DNA from: JBKPRX01 sp046734795
GTDB taxonomy: Bacteria; Actinomycetota; Thermoleophilia; Gaiellales; Gaiellaceae
Length of the DNA: 10,339 bases
Direction of reading: 5' to 3'
Assembly: GCA_046734795.1 (NCBI GenBank)
Contig: JBKPRX010000035.1
Location: forward strand, 1 to 10,339
Below, piece by piece: positions 5,285-10,339 of the stretch. A model generated the notes under the pieces. It was not told where the DNA came from. It ran no database searches and saw only the letters and a list, made by a program, of their open reading frames with translations. The translations under genes and the position numbers were made by a program. Within the stretch, counting starts at the first letter, position 1; each line of letters starts with the position of its first letter.

Positions 5285-6838
5285 TTACATCCGGAAGATG
5301 CCGAAGGTCGTCTCGGGGATCGGGGCATTCTGCGCGGCGGCGAGACCCAACGCCAGCACGCGGCGGGTGTCGAGTGGGTCGATGATCCCGTCGTCCCACA
5401 GACGAGCCGTCGAGTAGTACGGGCTGCCCTCGAGCTCGTACTTCGCCCGGATCTCGTCGGGATCGGCGTCGCCGACCATCGTCAGGACGGTTGCGGCCTG
5501 CTCGCCGCCCATCACCGAGATGCGCGCGTTCGGCCACATCCAGAGCTGCAGTGGTGCGTAGGCGCGACCGCACATCGCATAGTTGCCCGCGCCGAACGAG
5601 CCGCCGATCACGACGGTGAACTTCGGCACGTCCGCGCACGCGACCGCCATCACGAGCTTGGCGCCGTCGCGCGCGATCCCGCCGGCCTCGTACTCGGCGC
5701 CGACCATGAAGCCGGTGATGTTCTGCAGGAAGACGAGCGGCACGCCGCGCTTGCACGCGAGCTCGATGAAGTGCGCGCCCTTCTGGGACGACTCGGCAAA
5801 GAGCACGCCGTTCGAGGCGAGGATCCCGACCTCGTGGCCGTCGATGCGCGCCCAGCCGCAGACGAGCGTCTCGCCGTAGAGCGTCTTGAACTCGTCGAAG
5901 CGGCTCGCGTCGACGATCCGGGCGATCACCGGCCGCGGGTCGAACGCCTGGCGGTAGTCCTCGGGGATCAAGCCGTAGAGCTCGCTCGGGTCGGCCACCG
6001 GCGGCTCGGCGCTCCGAGCCTCCGCACGCGCGGAAACGGGGACGTTCGCCACGATCCGCCGCACGATTGCGAGCGCATGCTCGTCCGAGGCCGCGTAGTG
6101 GTCGGCGACGCCGGAGCGGCGGGTGTGCACGTCTGCGCCGCCGAGCTCTTCCGCGGTTACGTCTTGTCCAGTCGCTGCCTTCACGAGTGGCGGACCGCCG
6201 ATGAAGATCGTTCCGGTTCCGCGAACGATCACCGTCTCGTCGCTCATCGCCGGCACGTACGCACCGCCGGCAGTGCACGAACCCATCACGGCCGCGATCT
6301 GCGAGATGCCCGCCGCCGACATCCGCGCCTGGTTGAAGAAGATCCGCCCGAAGTGCTCGCGATCCGGGAACACCTCGGCCTGCAACGGCAAGAAGGCACC
6401 GCCTGAATCGACGAGGTAGATGCAGGGGAGGTTGTTCTGCGCGGCGACCTCTTGCGCGCGAAGGTGCTTCTTCACCGTGAGCGGGAAGTACGAGCCGCCC
6501 TTCACCGTCGCGTCGTTCGCGACGACCACGCACTCGCGGCCTTCGATCGTTCCGATCCCCGTGACGATCCCCGCGGCGGGCGCCTGCCCGTTGTACATAT
6601 CCCACGCGGCGAGCGCGTTCAGCTCCAAGAACGCCGTGTCGGGATCGAGGAGCCGATCGACCCGCTCGCGTGCAGGCAGCTTCCCGCGCTCGCGGTGGCG
6701 CCGCATCGCGTCGTCGCCGCCGCCGCGCGCAATGAGCGCCGTGCGTTCGCGAAGCTCCGCGACGAGGCCGGCCATTCGGTCGTGACGGCGCTGGAAATCG
6801 TCGGAGTTGCGGTCGACCTCAGGCGTCAGGACCGCCAT
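5285..6838 (-). CDS. mccB: Methylcrotonyl-CoA carboxylase carboxyltransferase (beta) subunit
   Basis: A 517-aa acyl-CoA carboxyltransferase that moves CO2 from carboxybiotin to an acyl-CoA; the best match is 3-methylcrotonyl-CoA (leucine degradation). The N-terminal domain (about 45-290) holds GGSYFPLTVKKHLRAQE (114-130), YLVDSGGAFLPLQAEVFPD (141-159) and the oxyanion segment GSCTAGGAYVPAMSDE (186-201). The C-terminal domain (about 300-510) holds QNITGFMVGAEYEAGG (372-387) and GGSFGAGNYAMCGRAY (412-427). The end, SPYYSTARLWDDGIIDP then TTFGIFRM, is characteristic of MCC beta rather than propionyl- or acetyl-CoA carboxylase beta. A geranyl-CoA carboxylase is the main alternative. The partner biotin carboxylase/BCCP subunit is not in the window. 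The ATG at 6838 is the first gene of a four-gene minus-strand operon and has a TANNNT element 6 nt upstream, so the mRNA may be leaderless. The gene is divergent from dinB. Confidence 0.9.
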   Translation of the reverse strand: MAVLTPEVDRNSDDFQRRHDRMAGLVAELRERTALIARGGGDDAMRRHRERGKLPARERVDRLLDPDTAFLELNALAAWDMYNGQAPAAGIVTGIGTIEGRECVVVANDATVKGGSYFPLTVKKHLRAQEVAAQNNLPCIYLVDSGGAFLPLQAEVFPDREHFGRIFFNQARMSAAGISQIAAVMGSCTAGGAYVPAMSDETVIVRGTGTIFIGGPPLVKAATGQDVTAEELGGADVHTRRSGVADHYAASDEHALAIVRRIVANVPVSARAEARSAEPPVADPSELYGLIPEDYRQAFDPRPVIARIVDASRFDEFKTLYGETLVCGWARIDGHEVGILASNGVLFAESSQKGAHFIELACKRGVPLVFLQNITGFMVGAEYEAGGIARDGAKLVMAVACADVPKFTVVIGGSFGAGNYAMCGRAYAPLQLWMWPNARISVMGGEQAATVLTMVGDADPDEIRAKYELEGSPYYSTARLWDDGIIDPLDTRRVLALGLAAAQNAPIPETTFGIFRM

Positions 6839-6844
6839 CAGGGC

Positions 6845-6850
6845 AGCCTA
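6845..6850 (-). promoter_or_regulatory. Candidate -10 element of the mccB operon (leaderless)
   Basis: On the minus strand the sequence reads TAGGCT, then GCCCTG, then the mccB ATG. A TANNNT hexamer with its last T at -7 from the start codon places transcription start at the A of ATG, the usual geometry of actinobacterial leaderless promoters. No convincing -35 is seen. The only Shine-Dalgarno-like bases are the AGG inside the hexamer itself. Assigned from spacing only. Confidence 0.5.
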
Positions 6851-6866
6851 TCGCTGCGTGTGCATC

Positions 6867-6876
6867 GAACCGGTTC
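6867..6876. promoter_or_regulatory. Perfect 10-bp palindrome GAACCGGTTC, possible operator
   Basis: GAACCGGTTC is self-complementary and lies at -29 to -38 of the inferred mccB transcription start, so a bound regulator would cover the -35 region. It resembles a LexA box half-site pair (GAAC...GTTC), but the spacing is 2 bp instead of the 4 bp of Gram-positive LexA boxes. Function is a guess from position. Confidence 0.3.
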
Positions 6877-6921
6877 CTCCGGCTCATGTCTTCGGTCGCG
6901 CCGTATCGCTCGACGGGCTTG

Positions 6922-6938
6922 CGAGCCGCCGCGGCTCG
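6922..6938. promoter_or_regulatory. 17-bp inverted repeat upstream of dinB, possible operator
   Basis: CGAGCCGC and GCGGCTCG are perfect 8-bp inverted arms separated by one C. The repeat abuts the candidate dinB -10 element and spans -29 to -13 from the dinB start codon. A one-base loop cannot form a stable RNA hairpin, so a protein-binding site is more plausible than a terminator. In GC-rich DNA such a repeat can arise by chance. Confidence 0.3.
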
Positions 6939-6944
6939 TACGCT
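6939..6944 (+). promoter_or_regulatory. Candidate -10 element of dinB
   Basis: TACGCT is followed by GGAATC and then the GTG start of dinB. The spacing is the same six bases as in front of mccB, placing +1 at the GTG. The GGAA within the six bases could instead serve as a close Shine-Dalgarno if transcription starts further upstream. No good -35 hexamer is seen at 16-18 bp. Confidence 0.45.
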
Positions 6945-6950
6945 GGAATC

Positions 6951-8003
6951 GTGATCGTCGCGCATCTCGATCTCGACGCGTTCTACGCCGCCGTGGAGGA
7001 GCTCGAGGACCCGTCGCTGAGCGCGCAGCCCCTCGTCGTGGGCGGCGACCCGCGCGGGCGTGGCGTCGTCGCGACCGCGAACTACGTCGCCCGCACGTTC
7101 GGGATTCATTCGGCGATGAGCTGTGCCGAAGCGCTCCGGCGGTGCCCCCATGCTGTCTTCGTCCGGCCGCGACATGCGCTCTACCGCGACTATTCGCGGT
7201 CGGTCTGGTCGGTCGTCCGCGAGGTCGTGCCGACGGTGGAGCGGACGGGGCTCGACGAGGGCTACCTCGACGTCGGCGAAGTGGCGCGCGACTTCCTCGA
7301 GGCGCGCGTCGTCGCCGAAGCGGTTCAGACGGCCGTGCGCGCTGGAACGAGCCTCATGTGCTCGCTCGGCGTCGCATCGTGCAAGGTCGTCGCAAAGGTC
7401 GCGAGCGACCATCGCAAGCCGGGCGGCATCGTCGTCGTCCCCGAAGGAGCGGAGGCCCGCTTCCTCGCTCCGTTTGCGGTGCGGCGGTTACCCGGGGTCG
7501 GTCCGAAGGCCGAGGCGCGGCTCGGCGCGGCTGGAATCGAGACGATCGGCGCCCTCGCAGCGCTCGACGACGCGCAGTTGAAGCAGCTCCTGCCCGGCAG
7601 CGTGGGGCGCATGTTGCGCGACCGCGCGCGCGGGATCGATGTCCGCGAGCTCGAGCTCGCCGCCGAGCGGATCTCGATCAGCGTTGAGAACACCTTCGAG
7701 CGGGACCTCGAAGATCGCGAGCGCCTGCACGACGAGCTGAGGTCGATGGCCGCGGACGTTGCGTCGAAGCTGCAAGCCGGCGGCCAGACGGCGAGAACGG
7801 TGACGACGAAGCTCCGGTACGCCGACTTCTCGATCCGAAGCCGCTCGACGTCGCTTCCGGTCGGGATCGACGACGGCGACCAGATTGCCGAGCTCGCGTG
7901 CGCCCTCCTCGACCGCGGCCTGCGAGACCGGCCGGGGGCGCTCCGGCTCGTCGGCGTGGGAGTCTCGGGTCTTGCCGAATACCGTCAGCTGACACTGACC
8001 TAA
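6951..8003 (+). CDS. dinB: DNA polymerase IV (Y-family translesion polymerase)
   Basis: A 350-aa error-prone polymerase that copies past damaged bases. The palm begins at once with HLDLDAFYAAVEE (5-17): Asp7 is a metal ligand and Tyr12 the likely steric gate against ribonucleotides. The second acidic pair is Asp102-Glu103 in TGLDEGYLDV, where Gly100 and Gly104 replace the usual Ser and Ala of S-x-DEA-(Y/F)-LDV. CSLGVASCKVVAKVASD (137-153) follows and then KPGG. The thumb has a helix-hairpin-helix (LPGVGPKAEARLGAAGI, 180-196), and the little-finger domain ends in RQLTLT, resembling a sliding-clamp-binding QLxL tail. The GTG at 6951 is chosen because Y-family proteins start only a few residues before HxDxD. 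The frame stays open 48 codons upstream, but that would overlap mccB. The gene is divergent from mccB and has no LexA box that I can recognise. Confidence 0.94.
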   Translation: MIVAHLDLDAFYAAVEELEDPSLSAQPLVVGGDPRGRGVVATANYVARTFGIHSAMSCAEALRRCPHAVFVRPRHALYRDYSRSVWSVVREVVPTVERTGLDEGYLDVGEVARDFLEARVVAEAVQTAVRAGTSLMCSLGVASCKVVAKVASDHRKPGGIVVVPEGAEARFLAPFAVRRLPGVGPKAEARLGAAGIETIGALAALDDAQLKQLLPGSVGRMLRDRARGIDVRELELAAERISISVENTFERDLEDRERLHDELRSMAADVASKLQAGGQTARTVTTKLRYADFSIRSRSTSLPVGIDDGDQIAELACALLDRGLRDRPGALRLVGVGVSGLAEYRQLTLT

Positions 8004-8017
8004 CCCAGACGGGGGAT

Positions 8018-8041
8018 TAAGCGGAGGCACCCCTCCGCTTA
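8018..8041. promoter_or_regulatory. TetR-family operator O1 (24-bp dyad)
   Basis: TAAGCGGAGG (8018-8027) and CCTCCGCTTA (8032-8041) are perfect 10-bp inverted arms around CACC. The same half-site recurs at O2, 33 bp downstream centre to centre. O1 covers where the -35 of the repressor gene would be. It could also form an RNA hairpin 14 nt after the dinB stop, but no T-run follows, so a terminator role is less likely. Confidence 0.7.
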
Positions 8042-8044
8042 CGC

Positions 8045-8050
8045 TATTCT
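8045..8050 (+). promoter_or_regulatory. Candidate -10 of the tetR-efflux operon
   Basis: TATTCT matches 4 of 6 bases of TATAAT and lies between the two operator dyads, 8 nt before the GTG start of the repressor gene. An overlapping TACGCT (8040-8045), identical to the candidate dinB -10, is an alternative. Either would leave at most about 7 nt of leader, so the mRNA is probably leaderless or nearly so. Confidence 0.45.
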
Positions 8051-8074
8051 TAAGCGGAGTGGCCACTCCAGTTA
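8051..8074. promoter_or_regulatory. TetR-family operator O2 (24-bp dyad) overlapping the tetR start
   Basis: The left half is TAAGCGGAGTGG (8051-8062) and the right half CCACTCCAGTTA (8063-8074). The inner 14 bp (8056-8069) are a perfect palindrome, and the outer arms differ from full symmetry at two positions. The half-site matches O1. O2 covers the predicted transcription start and the first five codons of the repressor gene, so binding there would block initiation. Confidence 0.7.
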
Positions 8075-8700
8075 CAGAGCGTCCGCTGCGCCGAGATGCC
8101 GAGCGCAACCTCGAGCGCGTCCTCGTCGCAGCCCGTGAGGTGTTTGCCGAGCACGGCATGGAGGCTTCGATGGAGGAAGTCGCACGCCGCGCAGGAGTCG
8201 GCATCGGGACGGTGTACCGGCGGTTCCCGACGAAAGCCGACCTTGTCGACGCGGTGTTCGAGGCGTCGCTCGCCGAGCTCGTCGCAATCGGCCGGAAGGC
8301 GCTCGAGCTGCCGGACGCGTGGGAGGGGTTCCGCACGTACCTGGAGCAGATCCTCGAGCTGAATGCGAAGAACCGCGGCCTCCATGCGGTCCTCGGCACG
8401 AACGAGCACGGCCGCGAACGCATTGCGGCCGCCCGTCGCAAGATGCGACCGATCACGTCGCGCTTGATCGCGCACGCGCAAGAGCAAGGAGCACTCCGGC
8501 CGGATCTACGACCGAGCGACATGGCGTTGATCGTCCAATCGGCCGGCCGCGTGATGGAGACGTCGTCCGAGGTTGCGCCCGATTTGTGGCGGCGGTTGCT
8601 CGGGATCCTCCTCGACGGCCTGCGCAGTGAAGCGGCGACGCCGCTTGCGCATCCACCGCTGACCTTCGCGCAGGTCGAACGATTGAAGCGGACGCGATGA
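8059..8700 (+). CDS. TetR/AcrR-family transcriptional repressor
   Basis: A 213-aa one-component regulator. The N-terminal DNA-binding domain covers about residues 15-62, with the helix-turn-helix SMEEVARRAGVGIGTVYRRF (37-56) followed by PTKADLVDAVF. The remainder is a helical ligand-binding and dimerisation domain (about 65-190) without a recognised ligand pocket. The GTG start at 8059 lies inside operator O2, and no Shine-Dalgarno precedes it, which fits a leaderless message. The next in-frame ATG (8158) would remove part of the DNA-binding domain. The gene overlaps the efflux gene by 4 nt (ATGA). By analogy with TetR/QacR systems it probably represses its own promoter and the pump until a toxic or signalling compound binds. 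The inducer is unknown. A role in also repressing dinB is unlikely because the dyads lie after that gene. Confidence 0.92.
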   Translation: MATPVTERPLRRDAERNLERVLVAAREVFAEHGMEASMEEVARRAGVGIGTVYRRFPTKADLVDAVFEASLAELVAIGRKALELPDAWEGFRTYLEQILELNAKNRGLHAVLGTNEHGRERIAAARRKMRPITSRLIAHAQEQGALRPDLRPSDMALIVQSAGRVMETSSEVAPDLWRRLLGILLDGLRSEAATPLAHPPLTFAQVERLKRTR

Positions 8701-10289
8701 GCACGAACGGCAACGGAACCGGAACGCTCTTGGAAGGCCGCGCGCTGAAGATGGTCTTCGCGGCGCTGATGCTCGGCATGTTCCTCGCCGCGCTCGACCA
8801 GACGATCGTCTCGACCGCGCTGCCGACGATCGTCGGCGACCTCGGCGGCCTGAACCATCTCTCGTGGGTCGTCACGTCGTACTTGCTTGCGTCCACGATC
8901 GCGACGCCGCTCTACGGAAAGCTCGGCGACATGCTCGGCCGCAAGCCGGTCTTCATGGCGGCGATCCTGATCTTCCTCGCCGGCTCGATGCTCGCCGGGC
9001 TGAGCCAGTCGATGGTGGAGCTGATCGGCTTCCGCGCTTTGCAGGGCATCGGCGCCGGCGGCTTGATGGTCGGTGCGCAGGCGATCATCGCCGACATCGT
9101 CTCGCCTCGCGAGCGCGGCCGTTACATGGGTCTGATCGGCGGCGTGTTCGCGATTGCGTCCGTTGCGGGGCCGCTCCTCGGTGGCTTCTTCGTCGACAAC
9201 CTCTCCTGGCGCTGGGTCTTCTACGTGAACATGCCCGTCGGCGCGGTCGCGGTCGCGATCGTCGCGTTCGGTCTGCATCTGCCGCGCCGGCGACGCGAGC
9301 ACTCGATCGATTACCTCGGAGCTGCGCTCCTGAGCGGAAGCGTCGCGTGTCTCATCCTCGTTGCGACCTGGGGCGGAAACGAGTACGCGTGGGGCTCGAA
9401 GCCGATCGTCGCGACGGCCGTCGGAGGGTTCGTCCTGCTCGTGCTCTTCCTCTTGCAGGAACGTCGCGCGCCGGAGCCGATCCTTCCGCTCAGCCTCTTC
9501 CGATCGCGGGTCTTCGCCGTCGCGAGCTCGATGGGCTTTCTCGTCGGCTTCACGCTTTTCGGCGCGATCGTGTTCGTGCCGCTGTTCCTGCAGATCGTGT
9601 ACGGCGCGACTCCGACGAGCTCGGGTCTGCGCATGCTGCCGCTGATGGCCGGGCTCCTGATCGCCGCGATTCTGTCGGGACGGGTGATCTCGCGCATCGG
9701 ACGCTACAAGGCGTTTCCGATCGCCGGCACCGCGATTCTCGTCGTCGGCATGTACTTGCTGTTCCGCCTTGGTGCGACGACGCCGTCATGGCGCACGTCC
9801 ATCGACATCTTCGTCGTTGGCGTCGGGATCGGGCTCGTGATGCAGGTGCTGGTGCTCGTGGTGCAGAACGACGCGAGTCCGCGCGATATCGGTGTTGCGA
9901 CGTCGACCGCAACGTTCTTCCGATCTGTCGGCGGCTCCTTCGGGGTGGCGGTCTTCGGCTCGATCTTCGCCTCGCGGCTCGCGGGTCAGATCGCAGACAT
10001 GCCGCGCGCCGCGATCGCGCGGATCGGCGTCGGCGCACACATCGATCCGGCTGCGGCACGGCAGCTGCCGCCCGCGATTCGGTCGCAGTTCATGGACGCA
10101 TTCGCGGGCTCGCTGCACGGCGTCTTCCTCTGCGGGATGCTCGTCGCGATCGTTCCGTTCGTGCTCTCCTGGTTCCTGCGCGAGGTGCCGCTGCGCGACA
10201 CTGTGCATCCGCTCGAGGTCACGAGCGAAGATGTCTCGGGTCTGACCGCCGAGCGCGAGGCCGAGCCGCAGCGCGCCGCCGCCGGTTGA
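8697..10289 (+). CDS. DHA2-family (EmrB/QacA-type) MFS drug:H+ antiporter
   Basis: A 530-aa inner-membrane transporter of the length expected for 14-TM drug efflux pumps. It begins with a short polar tail and TM1 carrying motif D1, LDQTIVSTALP (33-43). Motif A, GKLGDMLGRKPV (74-85), lies between TM2 and TM3, and motif B, FRALQGIGAGG (112-122), in TM4 with the proton-coupling Arg113. The antiporter motif C region, GPLLGG (158-163), is followed by WRWVFYVNMPVG (171-182), a hallmark of the DHA2 group. The C-terminal tail after residue 497 is polar and cytoplasmic. Translation is coupled to the upstream repressor (ATGA) and to the downstream phosphoesterase (TTGA). The substrate cannot be predicted; the repressor next door suggests a hydrophobic, toxic or signalling compound. 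Aromatic acids from the nearby pca genes are usually carried by other MFS subfamilies. Confidence 0.93.
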   Translation: MSTNGNGTGTLLEGRALKMVFAALMLGMFLAALDQTIVSTALPTIVGDLGGLNHLSWVVTSYLLASTIATPLYGKLGDMLGRKPVFMAAILIFLAGSMLAGLSQSMVELIGFRALQGIGAGGLMVGAQAIIADIVSPRERGRYMGLIGGVFAIASVAGPLLGGFFVDNLSWRWVFYVNMPVGAVAVAIVAFGLHLPRRRREHSIDYLGAALLSGSVACLILVATWGGNEYAWGSKPIVATAVGGFVLLVLFLLQERRAPEPILPLSLFRSRVFAVASSMGFLVGFTLFGAIVFVPLFLQIVYGATPTSSGLRMLPLMAGLLIAAILSGRVISRIGRYKAFPIAGTAILVVGMYLLFRLGATTPSWRTSIDIFVVGVGIGLVMQVLVLVVQNDASPRDIGVATSTATFFRSVGGSFGVAVFGSIFASRLAGQIADMPRAAIARIGVGAHIDPAAARQLPPAIRSQFMDAFAGSLHGVFLCGMLVAIVPFVLSWFLREVPLRDTVHPLEVTSEDVSGLTAEREAEPQRAAAG

Positions 10290-10339
10290 CGCGTCTCGTC
10301 GCAGTCGCCGATCTGCACGGTCACCTGCCCGAGATCGAG
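10286..10339 (+). CDS. Metallophosphoesterase, N-terminal end (partial)
   Basis: Eighteen codons are visible before the window ends. They begin with TTG at 10286-10288, overlapping the efflux-gene stop in TTGA, and read TRLVAVADLHGHLPEIE. A hydrophobic strand followed by D-x-H-G is the first metal-binding motif of calcineurin-like phosphoesterases, and DLHGHLPEI is typical of small bacterial members. The substrate class cannot be told from the fragment. Because it shares the 4-nt overlap with the pump gene, it is probably transcribed under the same TetR control. Confidence 0.7.
   Translation, partial: MTRLVAVADLHGHLPEIE

Noticed and set aside
3481..5385. A 634-codon plus-strand open frame across the membrane-protein, small-protein and mccB 3' region
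   Set aside because: The translation is almost wholly Arg/Asp/Glu/Ala-rich low-complexity typical of an antisense shadow in GC-rich DNA, while the minus-strand genes beneath show clear family motifs and overlapping start/stop signals.
6866..6877. LexA/SOS box for dinB at CGAAC...GTTCC
   Set aside because: The GAAC and GTTC arms are separated by 2 bp, whereas Gram-positive SOS boxes need 4 bp; kept only as a generic palindrome.
6807..6950. Earlier TTG start for dinB adding 48 residues
   Set aside because: Y-family polymerases start a few residues before HxDxDxFY; the extension would overlap mccB and has no homology-like content.
8018..8041. Intrinsic terminator of dinB
   Set aside because: The 10-bp stem is good, but the following CGCTATTCTT is not a T-run and the same half-site recurs at the repressor start, so an operator explains it better.

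Overview
The window is a GC-rich, tightly packed bacterial chromosome segment (roughly two-thirds G+C by eye). Leu is mostly CTC, GTG and TTG starts are frequent, and 8 of the 10 same-strand gene junctions are 4-nt stop/start overlaps. This style, and the gene families, suggest an actinomycete-like organism, perhaps a deep-branching lineage such as Thermoleophilia. The taxonomic guess is inference from composition and gene content only.

Region 1 (1-3649, + strand) is an aromatic-degradation operon: the 3' end of pcaG, then pcaB, pcaD, pcaC and pobA, each overlapping the next by 4 nt. PobA makes protocatechuate from 4-hydroxybenzoate. PcaG (with PcaH, presumably upstream) opens the ring, and PcaB, PcaC and PcaD carry the product to 3-oxoadipate. 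PcaD and PcaC are separate genes in the same order as the halves of the actinobacterial PcaL fusion. Genes for the last steps to succinyl-CoA and acetyl-CoA are not in the window.

Region 2 (3625-6838, - strand) converges on pobA with a 25-bp overlap of coding ends. Its first gene is a methylcrotonyl-CoA carboxylase beta subunit (leucine catabolism), followed by two unrecognised small proteins (68 and 74 aa) and a GT87/DUF2029-type polytopic membrane glycosyltransferase. No biotin-carboxylase subunit is present here.

Region 3 (6839-6950) is a 112-bp divergent control region. On each side a TANNNT element lies exactly 6 nt before the start codon, which suggests leaderless mRNAs. Two short perfect palindromes sit where they could act as operators.

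Region 4 (6951-10339, + strand) holds dinB (DNA polymerase IV), then a short spacer with two 24-bp dyads of the same half-site around the start of a TetR-family repressor gene. The repressor overlaps a 14-TM DHA2 (EmrB/QacA-type) drug efflux gene, which overlaps the start of a metallophosphoesterase gene cut by the window edge. The arrangement is that of an autoregulated, inducible efflux operon. No stretch over 300 bases lacks a gene. No tRNA, rRNA, CRISPR array, insertion sequence or integrase was seen. The clearest candidates for something undescribed are the twin TetR operators, the two microproteins behind the carboxyltransferase, and the recurring leaderless promoter arrangement.
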